This document shows, piece by piece, positions 35,111 to 45,543 of a stretch of DNA of 64,000 bases. Below the pieces are notes generated by a model, which saw only the letters and a program-made list of their open reading frames with translations, was not told the origin of the DNA and ran no database searches. The position numbers were made by a program, and so were the translations under genes. Numbering within the stretch: position 1 is the first letter of the stretch; each line of letters starts with the position of its first letter. Source of the stretch: Lagopus muta (taxonomy: Eukaryota > Chordata > Aves > Galliformes > Phasianidae); NCBI RefSeq assembly GCF_023343835.1, contig NC_064437.1:54076972-54140971 (forward strand), in the 5' to 3' direction.

Positions 35111-35744
35111 GCAAGTCAGGTTTTAACTGAGGCAAACTTCTCAGGAACATATCTGGAACACAGACTACTGTGTGCGTAATCTCCAAAATTTCCACATCTG
35201 CATAACAGTCACAGTATTTATGCACAGTACTTATAGGTCAATATGCAGTACATTGGTAGTACACACATACTTACGTGCTACCAATGGCTACTAACTCCAG
35301 AAGTGGGTAGTTTGCATGAGCATAAATGCCTAATTTGCACTTGCAGGTGTCCAGGTATGAAAATCAAATGCAGAGAAATAGAGAGGAAATTGTGCCTGGC
35401 TGCAGTAAGTTTATGTAGATGTGTTGCAGCTAGATCACTGAAAGCTCTGAGCAGCACATTTATTTTTGTTGGTGACTGATCTACAGAACTTCAGCTTGAA
35501 CTGGTTCCCAATGAGTTTAAACTGATTCAAAATAAGCTTCTCTTAAGTGAGAATATGTCTCCCTCAGACTGGTTTCAGCTAAAAATAAAAAATCCATATC
35601 CAACACTCAACAGTCAGGTGCCTAAATCAGCACAACCAACTGGTCAAATTAGGTGATCCTCCTGCTGTGATAAATGTTGGGGTAGTCTCCCCTTGAATGT
35701 AGCTGGGTTAAGTCACTTAGAGATTGTGGTCAGCTGGTGACTGA

Positions 35745-36165
35745 TCAATAGGTCAATATGTCAGTAGATATTAGGTCAGTAGTTCAAAGGTCAATGGGCC
35801 AAAGGTAACCAGGCCAAAAGTCAATGTGTATTAGGCTAAATGGTCACTAGGTCAAAGATCAATAGCTTAAAGGTCATTCTACCTGAACTGAAGGACTGTT
35901 ATGACAGATTGAATCCAGAGTTACAAACTAAATGAGCATCATCAGCATTGTATGTCGATGGTCCATTGACGATGGGAATGTTATGTGTGTATCAAAAAGC
36001 AAGATACATGATGGTAATTAGGATGTGTAGAAACTGTGGCACCTGAGCATGATGTAAAAGGTATGGATTAAAGGGTGGATCTTGTCGTGAGTCCTGATCA
36101 AAAGCTAAAAAAATCATTGGGTCAAAGGTCAGGGGGTGAAGGTCAAAGGCCAAGAGGTCACAAAA
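35745..36165 (+). promoter_or_regulatory. AGGTCA half-site field with a perfect DR1
   Basis: Exact AGGTCA occurs on the plus strand at 35750, 35773, 35788, 35849, 35871, 36126, 36140 and 36155, with several near matches (GGTCAC, GGCCAAA, AAGTCA) between them. At 36119-36131 the sequence GGGTCAAAGGTCA is a direct repeat with one-base spacing, the consensus for PPAR/RXR, HNF4 and COUP-TF. All hits share one strand, which suggests a decayed tandem repeat of a short unit. Whether it works as an enhancer is unknown; it lies between CALHM1 and CALHM3. Confidence 0.45.
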
Positions 36166-36523
36166 AGACTGAGTGCCTGAGCCATACAACTTTTCTGACA
36201 AGGACCCCCCTATCAACCAGAGCTACTCTGTGACTAGACTGATCCTCCTGTTTCCTCCCAGCACAGCTAATAAAACTACCCCACACCTCCTTCTTTGCAT
36301 TTTGTGTTTTGTGGCCACTCTGAGATGGCTTAAAGCCTGAAAGCATGGAAAGTAGCATGCAAAGTAGCATGCAAAGGAGAGCTGCAGACCTCGGGACTGA
36401 GTGAGGCTAGGAAAATCGCTGATTTGACTTGTGTGGAGTGGTAAGTCTGCAGCAAAGTTCAGGGTGAGATTTGTGGTCTCATGCCTGGTGATAGTAAACC
36501 AGGGCTGAAATTCAAGTGCGATG

Positions 36524-36529
36524 TTTATT
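36524..36529 (-). terminator. Candidate CALHM3 poly(A) signal
   Basis: AATAAA on the minus strand, about 800 nt past the CALHM3 stop. A closer variant (ATTAAA, near 36770) also exists on the same strand. Either could serve; neither is proven. Confidence 0.3.
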
Positions 36530-37330
36530 TTGAAGGAAAGCATAGCAATCACACCCTGGAGCTAAAGAGCATGGGAAGAACTCTGTGCTGATCCCAGCGG
36601 GCACTGCACACACGGCTTGGGGTGTGCCTGGGGTATTTCTGTGGCATTTCAATATCTGGCAGAGCTGATTTTTTTAAATCAAAGTCAGAAAAGTTCATAA
36701 TGGCATGAAAAGATGGGGAACAGAGATGAGGGAAGGGAGAACAATGCAGCATGGGTTTTACAGTAAGAATTTTAATGCAACCAAGCAGCACTGCTGGACA
36801 GAAATATCAGTCAAACCCATATCATGATAAACATCTAAAACAGAGGCTAGAAAGAGTGGATGAGAAAGTAATCGGCATTAGAGGCTCAGAGCTTACATTC
36901 AAATGGTGCTGAAACTAAGGATGGTTATGCCCAGAGATGTAAGGATGATCCTTTGGGTAGATTGGTTTGTGCTAAAATCTACAAGAAGTGTGTAAAAACC
37001 AGGTGTGTCCTGTCCATGGCATGATGCTGGTGCATGCAAAGCCTTCTGAACACCAACCAGCCCAGCCAGAAGGGCTTTGTCACAGCTACAAACTCTTCAA
37101 GATAACAAAAGCACAATTCAGAGCCCTTGGATGAGTATTGTCGTGAATGCTGACTCCGGTGATTCTGGAACTCTGGGATTTTGGGAGCTGAGTCTTACTA
37201 ATTCTGTTAGGATGTTCTGCTGGTTGCCCCAGAGCTCAGCCTTTGGACCTGGGGTTCTGGAAGAAGAGGTGAGCACTGTGGCCATCCATCTGCTAGACAC
37301 ACCTGGATTGACTTCAGGACAACCTCCTCT

Positions 37331-39550
37331 TCACATATGGGTGTGCTGGGTGAATTTAGACCTGGCACTGCAGCTATCTGCCCAGGGTGGAGATCTCTCT
37401 TGCTCCAGAGGATGTCTGTGGATCGCCTGCCTTACATCCAAGGGAGGTTTCTCATAGTACCACATTTTCAGAAGTTTGTTCACCTGACTGTGGTCTGTGA
37501 TGCCCCGGAGAAGATCTTCCTCTCTCTCATTCTCTCCAGGCAAGTCAAAGCTGTGCTGTCTGATTTCTTTCCGCATGCTTTCAAAGAAGTGAAGGATGCA
37601 TTGGTGAGCAAAGAGCCGGCTGTGCTCACAGCAGGTTTCCTCAAAAATCTTCTGCTCGATGTCGATGTAGTTACTCCAGTGACGTGTCTGGAGGAGGGCA
37701 GCCTGGTTGAAGCAAGGTGTGAGCCAGCGGGCAAGGAAAACAGCTATGATGAGGATCAACAAAATGCTCCAGCCGAGGGCCTGGGTGATAAGAAATAAGT
37801 AGAGGAACAGGATCAACATAAGCATAAGGACAGACACAAGCTGTTTGCTTGTACTGCTGAGAAAGGACTTCATGTAATTGTGCATTGGGTCTCCTGTCTT
37901 TATCTGTCCCTTAAACCCAGCTCCTGAAACTGCATTTAGGCTGAGAGTGCTAGGGATGCTGTCACCTCTTCCCAGTGAATACATGACCTTTATCTGTGCA
38001 TCAGTACTTCAGTAGAATAACTCTTTGCAAGAAGTCTGGAGCATTTGTTTTAAGCATGGGAGCCTCAGATAAAGGGGATTTGATGCTCTTCTGCTGGCAT
38101 CCACTTATCTCCACTGAGAGCCACCTGCTATCTATACATGCTCTGAAGCCAGGTGTCCCGCTCTCATATTGTTTCTGAACAAACTGCTTTCACCTGTCTC
38201 AGCTTTCACTGTCCTTAAAGCAGTAGCTCCTACCTGCCAAGTTAGAAAACTTTGGTTCTAAGCAGGCAGGGCGTTAGTAGGCTCTGATATTCTTCACAAC
38301 CTGCTTTTTATTAAATGGGTTTAGAATGTGCTGGTTCTTTTAGAAGCAAAATTATGTTAATAAAAAAAAACAAAACCAAGAACTTTCCTTCCTTCTTTTT
38401 CTCTTCTGAGGTGACTTTGGAGATTGTCACTGAGGGCAGTGGTGTTTTGGGGTATAAGACAGCAAAGAGCAGCCCTACTCCCAGCCAGACCACAGCAAAG
38501 CTGTGCTGAATGAAGAGTGGGTGCCCTGAGCACATCCCTGCCATGGGGCTGAGCTGGCAGCCACTCACCTGGGACCAGCAGTGCAGGTACCTGGACACTG
38601 CCCTGCGGGATGTGCTGTTCCTCATCAGCTCATCCTCCTTGCAGGGCACCCTGGTGAGCATCTCCTGTGCCTGTGCCAGGGTGGCATTGGCAAAGCCCAC
38701 AAACTTCTTGGGGTCTACAGAGCTGCTGAAGGCACAGATCAGGCATTTGCCATCCAGGAGGGTAACCACGATCCAAACAGCTGGGGCAACCATGGCTCGC
38801 TGCATGATGGAGCAGCACATGTACCTGAAGCAAAAGAGAGACAGGAGCTCAGCTTCTCTCTGAGAAATCCCATTTCTTCAAAGTCATTCTCACTGTGCTG
38901 TGTGTGACCTCTGTTCTGGACAATGGTTTGTCTGTAAAAGGGTGAAACTGGTTTTCCTTGCTATTTTACTGGTATGTCTGCAATAACTGAGCTGAAGGGA
39001 AGGAAATCACAATGCTGTTGATAAAGAATGACCACAATGGTAATGGTACTCTTTTTGCACATACAAGCATATCATCTTGCACATTTATGCCCTGGTGGAA
39101 AACCCATGCATGCACTGACCATGTCCCAGACTCCACACTCGTGGGGCGAAGTGTGGAAATGAATTTAGAAGAAGTTGACTTACCAGGAGGAAGAGAGATA
39201 CAGAGAGAAAACAGGATAGAGGAGAAGTGGAAGGGAGGGCTCTGCTCCTGGTGCAAACCCCACCTGATGACAGCCAGGTCCTTCCTCCTGTGTCCCTGTG
39301 GCCGCCTCCACTCCTCCATCATCACCAGAGATTGTCTGTTGAGGATGAGGCCGCAGAGGAAGAGGGCGATGGGGGGCACAAACATAACCCCCAAGCCGTA
39401 TGCCATGTTGTAGCGGGGCAGGCAGGGACAGCTGAAGTCAAGACAGGTATAAATCTTTACACTAGCCAGGGCTAACAGCCCACAGATTCCGTTCATTACA
39501 GACTCTGAGTTGGACTGGAAGTACTGGAAGATCATCCGGAAGCGGTCCAT
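37331..39550 (-). CDS. CALHM3: CALHM3, CALHM1 partner channel subunit
   Basis: CALHM3 co-assembles with CALHM1 and speeds its gating in the fast taste ATP-release channel (known from mammals). Three exons on the minus strand, 39550-39264, 38824-38569 and 37780-37331, give 330 aa (human 344). The joints are DLAVI-R|YMCC (phase 2) and HCWSQ|ALGW (phase 0). The N-terminus MDRFRMIFQYFQSNSESVMN matches human MDKFRMLFQHFQSSSESVMN. Family cysteines appear in SCPCLP, KCLICAF and RVPCKEDE; Asp of TLLDGKC is conserved as in CALHM1. Possible N-glycosylation sites are NAT and NST in the second extracellular loop. FSSSVDPKKFVGFAN and NYIDIEQKIFEETCCEH mark it as CALHM3 rather than another paralogue. The C-terminus ends in SKFTQHTHM (human TRLSQHTDV). 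It lies head-to-head with NEURL1, 12 kb away. Confidence 0.95.
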
Positions 39551-40839
39551 TCTGCTCTTTTAGCCAATTCTTCTCCAAGGAAACTGTTTCCCTTCCTTCC
39601 CCTCTCTGCTCCCTTGGGGATGAAGAGAACGGAAGAGGATGCACAGCTTTCAAAGCTCCTTCTTTCACCCCGTGCTGTCTTCTAGTATGGCAGTTGGTAG
39701 TTTCTGTATGCGATCAGGGGAAAGGAAGCAAGTCCAATTTGCTGGTCTTCGCCACAGCTGCCACTGTTTCTTTTTGGTGAAGCAGTCCCCCAGCCCTGGG
39801 AGTACAGGGAGGAGGCAGGAGGAGCACGCTTGGCTTTGAGGCCACCCCATTACCACTCAAACAGATTTCCCTAAATGAAAATTGCCTGAAAGGACCAACC
39901 CTGCAGTCCGGTGGCTGCGAGAACTGATGGCTTTCCCAATCTGGAACGGCACCTTGTGGCAAAAGCTTTGTACTGCAAAGACATTTTTGGCATACTCGCA
40001 TCAATATCTGAGACCTTTGCACTGGGGCAGCTCACATTTCCTATAAATGATGCTGGTGTTGAAGCAGGCGAATGACGAAAGATACCACCTGGTATAAGAG
40101 AGGGTGTTATAGTGAGAAAATAGTTGTGTTTGCTTCTAAAGCCTCTGCTGGTGTTGTGCAGCTCTGCCTGCCAGTGACACTGCTTCCAAAAGGCTTTAAT
40201 GCTTGTTGGGATTCTCATTTAATGGCTCTGTTTATGTGCTGACTGGGGTAGGGAAAATTTTACATGTGTTGTAGAATGATTACTTTAGAGAAATCATTTT
40301 GCTTTTCCAGCACTCCTGAGCAAAAATATAGAACAGGCTGAATATTTCCTTACAGCTAAAAAAAAAATTAAAAAAAAAAATATGAAGAGAGTAGCAAGCA
40401 TCCTCTGTCCTCTGGATGCTGGAAGATGCAAGGGAGTCTTACTTCTTCAGAACAGTCACCTGGTCTGGGTGTTAGAAGTCCATAAAGAATGTCTTGTGGC
40501 AATTATTGTGCACAGCTGTGATCTGGGGTCTTGCCAGTAACTCCAAGCTGAAATGAGGGGTCATTGAATCACAGGAGAAAGATGGTATTCCTTTGTTTGT
40601 TGTGAAAGGAGTTTTCTAGAATGAGAGAGAAAGAACCCTGGAGATAAGTGAATTGCTAAACATGGGCAAATGTTAAAAATACCTCTCAAAACCAAAAATG
40701 TGATTATTTAGCTTTCTCTTGTTTGACATGGGCGCTATCTTCTGAGCTAGACAGCTGCTCTTTTACTGATCACGTTCAGAACTGCTCAGTACACTTTCAC
40801 ACACCATGTGGGACAGACATTTGGTTTTGGCCCAGGTAG

Positions 40840-41060
40840 CAAAAAATGCTGAATCACGAAGTGATTGAACAGCTGGGGGGAGGGCAGGGCCAACCCGGGG
40901 GAGCACAGGTGCAAGCAACAGGTGCAAGCAATGCTCCTGAGCAACTGGAAGGGGTGGAGCCAGGATCCCTTCCCAGACCTCATTTAAGGGCTGACAGTGG
41001 AAGGGAGGGGATTTTGCTGGAGATCCCTGTCTACTGGAGGCCTTCCTAAGGTAAGCAATT
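40840..41060 (+). repeat. LTR-like interspersed repeat, copy 3
   Basis: This is the same family as 8669-8905 and 10690-10964, but more diverged. It keeps GGAAGGGGTGGAGCCAGG, the TATA-like CATTTAAGGGCTGACAG and GCTGGAGATCC, then a CTAAGGTAAGC splice-donor-like sequence. Old, probably a solo LTR-like fossil; boundaries are approximate. Confidence 0.55.
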
Positions 41061-41105
41061 TTTTTTTTCTTTTGTTTCTACAATTTTTTTTTTCTTTTGT
41101 TTCTA
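41056..41105. repeat. Perfect 25-bp tandem duplication, T-rich
   Basis: Positions 41056-41080 and 41081-41105 are identical units, CAA followed by ten T, then CTTTTGTTTCTA. The duplication sits exactly at the end of LTR-like copy 3. Confidence 0.95.
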
Positions 41106-41438
41106 CATTTGTAGCTGCAGTGTTTGGGCTTGTCTTTGTTTGCTGTGTCTTAGAACTTTGCCACCCTGCTATTATTTCTGTACTTTCCATCGCATTATGG
41201 CATTACATCCCAACACCACAGCATCAGAGCACTGGCAAAGGGATGGGGACACCTGTCCCTGTATTTTTGTGGGTGTAAAATAGCATTTATGGTTTCATGG
41301 TCTCTTTATGTAAGATGATGGAGAGAGTGTTGTTATGGGCACAAGAAGCCCCTGCTCCATAGGTGAGAGCCCTTTTGGTGCGGCATGACCTTCTTGCTTT
41401 GGGGAAAAGGATGATTTCACTGATGAAATTTGTGTTGA

Positions 41439-41720
41439 TTGTTTAAAGTAGGACAAATTTTGTGGGATGGTGTGGTCAGCTTGGTGGCTGCTTTGCAGTC
41501 CCTGTGTTGTTCCAGGATAGAGTTGGCACCCAGGAGTAGATATTTCATCCAGTTCCTGGTCTGCTGGAACCAGACCTCGGCCACCATCTCCTATGATGAG
41601 GGAGATCCTAGTTTACCTCATTATGAGTTGTTTGCAGTCATTTATAACTTTGATAAAGGAGCCCAAATTGTGACCCTGCTCCTTTCTGTGTTTCTGCTCC
41701 ATGTGGTGGGGACCATCTGA
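41439..41720 (+). other. Unexplained 93-codon open frame, hydrophobic C-terminus
   Basis: The frame reads a polar middle (WNQTSATISYDEGDPSLPHY) and then a hydrophobic stretch ending in QIVTLLLSVFLLHVVGTI and a stop. An NQT sequon lies before the membrane-like segment. I do not recognise the protein. It could be a decayed exon, a fossil of a mobile element (it lies 380 bp downstream of LTR-like copy 3) or chance. No acceptor or donor is well supported. Confidence 0.12.
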
Positions 41721-42306
41721 GTGCTTTTGCTGAGCTGAGCACTTTCCCCAGGTGAAGCAAATAATGAGTAACAACCACTCAATAATTAATGAGATGCCAG
41801 CAACAGATGGCTTCGTTTTGTGTTGTTGTTCTTAAGAACTTATTGTGTATTGCTCTCCTGGCCATTAAAGCTTAACTTCTTGGTTTATGTGAAACCTTCT
41901 TTCCTGATCTCTGCATTATCCCAACCTTGACCTAATTTGCACTATTTCTGACTCAAAAAGCTTTTTTTTTGAGGACATTTATCTGCTTGGCTTTGAGCTG
42001 ATGTTGCAGCAAGATCAGTTAAGATGGAGTCTCTTCTCATCTCGAGAGTGAAATAGGGAATACAGTGGAGAGTTAGGGAATCAGATTGATTGCTTAATAT
42101 CCTGGCTTAGTGATTTTTTGGACTTTTCTGATCTGCTAACACTTGCACATCTTTTAAGGGAGGTGCAGACCTTCATAGCAGATTTAAGGATGCTGACATT
42201 TGACTAGCTTGTCTTGTTATTTTTCTCAGACTAGGCTCTGGCCCTGGGGAGTCTACAGTTTGTTATCAGTGGTTTTCAGCCTGTGAACTTTTATTGATGC
42301 AGCAGT

Positions 42307-42540
42307 TTGTCTTCAGTGTGCAGAGATGTTATAGAAACTGCTAAGATGTTCAGAGGGGAATATGGCTTGGGTGAGGAAGCCCAACTTGGTGTGGTGACCC
42401 TGGGCTGGGCAGCCCTTGGCGCTGGCACAGTCCTACTCTGGTGTCACTGCTTCATTCTACGCCTTCAGTACTGGAATCATGGTTCCTACACCACCAGTTG
42501 TATCTGTATAGTTGTTCATTTACTAAAGACCCATAGGTAA
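42307..42540 (+). other. Unexplained 77-codon open frame with donor-like end
   Basis: The frame contains a hydrophobic run (QLGVVTLGWAALGAGTVLLW) and ends at CCATAGGTAAGT, which is a near-consensus splice donor if the exon ends at 42535. Acceptor-like AG sites follow pyrimidine-poor sequence just upstream (TTGATGCAGCAG). I do not recognise the product and coding status is unproven. Confidence 0.12.
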
Positions 42541-42787
42541 GTTAAGGCTAAAAGCTGGATCTGTTACTGTAGTTTTTTTCCATCTTCTAGGGAAACTCTT
42601 GGTGAGTTTGAGAGCTCTCAATGTGTGAACTTTGGCTACTTACATCTAGTGTTTGGGCTGCTTTGCTGTCATCCTTCACCTGGCTGCTCCAATCTTATTT
42701 GATTTAACCTGGTTGTGTTTCAGTACTACCAGACAAGCTGTGCTGGATCAGGTTTGAGTTGAATAAAAGGAAAAACAGCTTATCTGA

Positions 42788-42968
42788 AAGAGTGGTTGGG
42801 CACTGGCACAGGCTGCCCAGGAAGGTGGTGGAGTCACTGTCCGTGGGGGTTTTCAAGAAATGTAGAGGTGTTACTTAAGGATGTGACTTAGTGGGCAGTA
42901 TTGGTGGTGAGTAGATGGCTGGGCTAGGTGATTTTAGAGGTCTTTTTCAACCTTTATGATTCTATTTC
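42788..42968 (+). mobile_element. CR1 LINE 3' fragment (sense)
   Basis: Typical CR1 3' region: GGCACAGGCTGCCCAGGAAG, GGTGGTGGAGTCACTGTCC, then a GGCTGGGCTAGGTGATTTTA-type block and the end TTTATGATTCTATT. 5'-truncated, diverged. Confidence 0.85.
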
Positions 42969-45377
42969 AGTCAAGAAGAGATGTTATGGAAGGAAGTATT
43001 TTCTGTTGCCACCAGCAACTCAGGCAGTAACCATTTAAGTTACTGGATGAGCCTCTTGAATTTACAAGGTGTGAACCATAGCACAGATTTCCTAAAGCTC
43101 TCCTGTGGCGACAGATATGTTATAACATTAATTCACTGTTCTAGTTGTGATCAGACTTAACTTCAGGGCCTCTGGGGTGCGCAAATGATGATGTATGAGT
43201 TCACTAGAGACTACCTGATTAATGTGACAGATCATTTGTAAGGAGTGATACTGTACTTCTGTAATTTATACCTTGAGAAGGGAAGGAGTTTCTAAAAACA
43301 AATTATGAGGAATCTTCACTTCCCCTCCTCTCCTGCCCACACCACGGGGAAGTATCTTTAATTGTGGCCTTCAGAAAAGCTGACTGTGTTCTTGTGGCAG
43401 GCACAGAGTTATGAAGAAGCACCCTGTCACTGCTGTGGGGTGTGGTGCATTAGAGCTGGGACTTTAAAACATCCACTGAGCATGTAAATCTGCTGCTTCA
43501 CAGTAGCTGCAATTCATCTGCAGGCAACATTAGAGTCCTGTTTTGTGAAGTTGCCTTGTCACCCAGCTCTTGCCCATCCCTGTGTACAACAGCTGCCTTC
43601 TCACATCATTAATAGTCTTCTGTGTGCATTAATGTGATTTATAGAGGGCTGAATGTCTTCAGAATGTGCAGAATGCGAGCGCTGTTATCTGACTGTGGCA
43701 ATTCTGCCTTCTTCCAAGGAAAATAGCAGCCTGCCTTGACTTCTCAGGTCTTTCCTTTCACCAACAGCTGATTTACTCTGTGATGACTGATGAGTTGCAA
43801 ATGATCCTTGTGGCAGATTTCATCTATGCTTGGTCACGATAAATGAGAAACTAAGATATCCTAGGAAGATCAGGATACTTGGTCTTATAGCACAACTTTC
43901 CTTCACTGTTCAACTCTTACTTGTCTCTATCATGCTCTGATTTTGCAGACTGCCTCTGAGCTTATGAATTTCAGAGCACAAGATCTAACAGCTGCTGGGA
44001 GGAAGAGATGGCTGCAGGTTGCTGTGGGTTTGGGGCTGCAGTGCTGGCAGCTGGTATGTCTCTGCTGACTGCACCTAGGAATGTGACTGTGAGAGAATTC
44101 ACACATTTTTCAAAGGAACAATCCCAAGAAATCAATGAACTTATCACGCAGTGATTTGGATGAAAAACCAAACAGCCATCCCAACCCCAGCTAGTCCTTG
44201 TAGACTGATAAGGACAAAACCATGCTGTTTCCAGTTGGTTCTTCACAAAGCAACTCTGTCCTCTGATCCTCGGAGCACAAAATACCTTAGGAAGACAAAA
44301 TTAAGGACTGATATCCATAACTCTACTGAATTCTAACTGTTGTGGACTCAGCAGAGAAATGGTCTTATAGGGCATGTAATTTTCCATATCCTCTGCGTCG
44401 AGCCAAATCCTTGTGGTCCTGCAGGCGATGATTACCTGCTGTGCCTTCTGTCTTGCAGAGGATAATCATCTCCTCACTTTCCTTTTTGCAACGTCCTCTC
44501 TCCAACCACTCCTGTGTTTTTGAAGCAAATAGCTGGCATCGCAGTGTGTGGGATGATAGGATCCTGTGGCATCGTAATTACCACCCTCTGCTCCTTCATG
44601 CTTTAATCAGGACCCTCTGCTGGTAAACACTCCAATCTCTTCTGTTGCTCTATAGTGGGTGCCTGTCCCTTTGAGATGCTTTAAAGCTCATTAAATTTAC
44701 CTTTTTCTTTAGCTGATGGCAGCCCCTCTCTGCAAAATAACATGCTATAGTGACATTATGGAAAATACCTGAGGTTTCAGCCAGGATCCCTCAGCAGCCT
44801 GTGGTCAAGAAGCTTTCTTGCAGCTCATTTCCCAGCCAAAGAACAGCACCTCCAGCATCTTCAACCTGCTCAGTTCCCCCCTACCCTTCCTGGTATTTAC
44901 CCCATTTTCACCAGCCTCTCCTTTCCGTCTGATCTCCTGCTTTTGTTGCTGAGAGCTACCCTTGTTCCTTATGAGTAAATCTTTGCGTGATTTAAGCTGA
45001 TTTTTGGGAGGGAACAAGCTAGCAAACAGTGGCTATGAAACAACCACAAATTTGCTTTGCTGCTGCTGGTTGCCAGGAGCTGATTTTGCTCTGATATTTG
45101 CTGGCTCCAAACCACAGCTTTCTGACCTGAGCAGTGGAGCAGAACCATTAGCCATATAAGTGCAAGGCAAGGGTTGTATTTTGGATTATTTCAGATTATC
45201 AAATTCTCAATCTCTGAGTCTGGTATCATCACTGTTTTGCTAACCTAAAGTGAGCTCTGGAAGCAGAAAGAAGCATTTCAACCCATTTCTTGCTTTTAAA
45301 TTCCTTCCCAAAATGAGGTTAGGTCCCACCTCAAAGGGAGCATTGTAAAGATGGAGAAGGTGAAGGTAATAACTCTG
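42969..45377. other. Intergenic DNA, no recognised feature
   Basis: Unique, moderately AT-rich sequence between two CR1 fragments. No coding similarity, RNA gene or repeat was recognised by reading. Confidence 0.4.
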
Positions 45378-45543
45378 AGACTCTGGAACAGGCTGCCCAG
45401 GGAGGTGGTGGGGTCATCATCTCTGGAGATTTTTCAAGACGTGTAGGTATGGCACTCAGTGACATTGTCTAGAGCACTTGCAGAAATGGGCTGATGGTTG
45501 TATTCGATGATCTTTGTGGTTTTTCCAACCTTTATGGTTCTGT
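45378..45543 (+). mobile_element. CR1 LINE 3' fragment (sense)
   Basis: Another sense CR1 end: CTCTGGAACAGGCTGCCCAG, GGAGGTGGTGGGGTCATCAT, then GATGATCTTTGTGG and TTCCAACCTTTATGGTTCTG at the terminus. The unit may extend some tens of bases further upstream. Confidence 0.85.

Larger units (their letters stand above)
33310..35700. other. Intergenic DNA between CALHM1 and CALHM3, proximal part
   Basis: This is the CALHM1 upstream flank and beyond. The only structure I can support is an inverted pair of about 110 bp (listed separately). No coding exon, TATA box or CpG island is evident directly upstream of CALHM1. Confidence 0.4.
39551..42780. other. Intergenic DNA upstream of CALHM3
   Basis: This region holds A-rich patches (near 40360), the third LTR-like repeat copy (40840-41060), its T-rich tandem duplication (41056-41105), and two open frames without a known homologue (41439-41720 and 42307-42540). 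I found no conserved exon of a known gene. Confidence 0.4.

Noticed and set aside
37781-37984. Upstream extension of the CALHM3 last exon to an ATG at 37984
   Set aside because: The sequence above 37780 is not similar to CALHM proteins and the acceptor CACCCAG|GCCCTCGG joins exon 2 in phase with family conservation.
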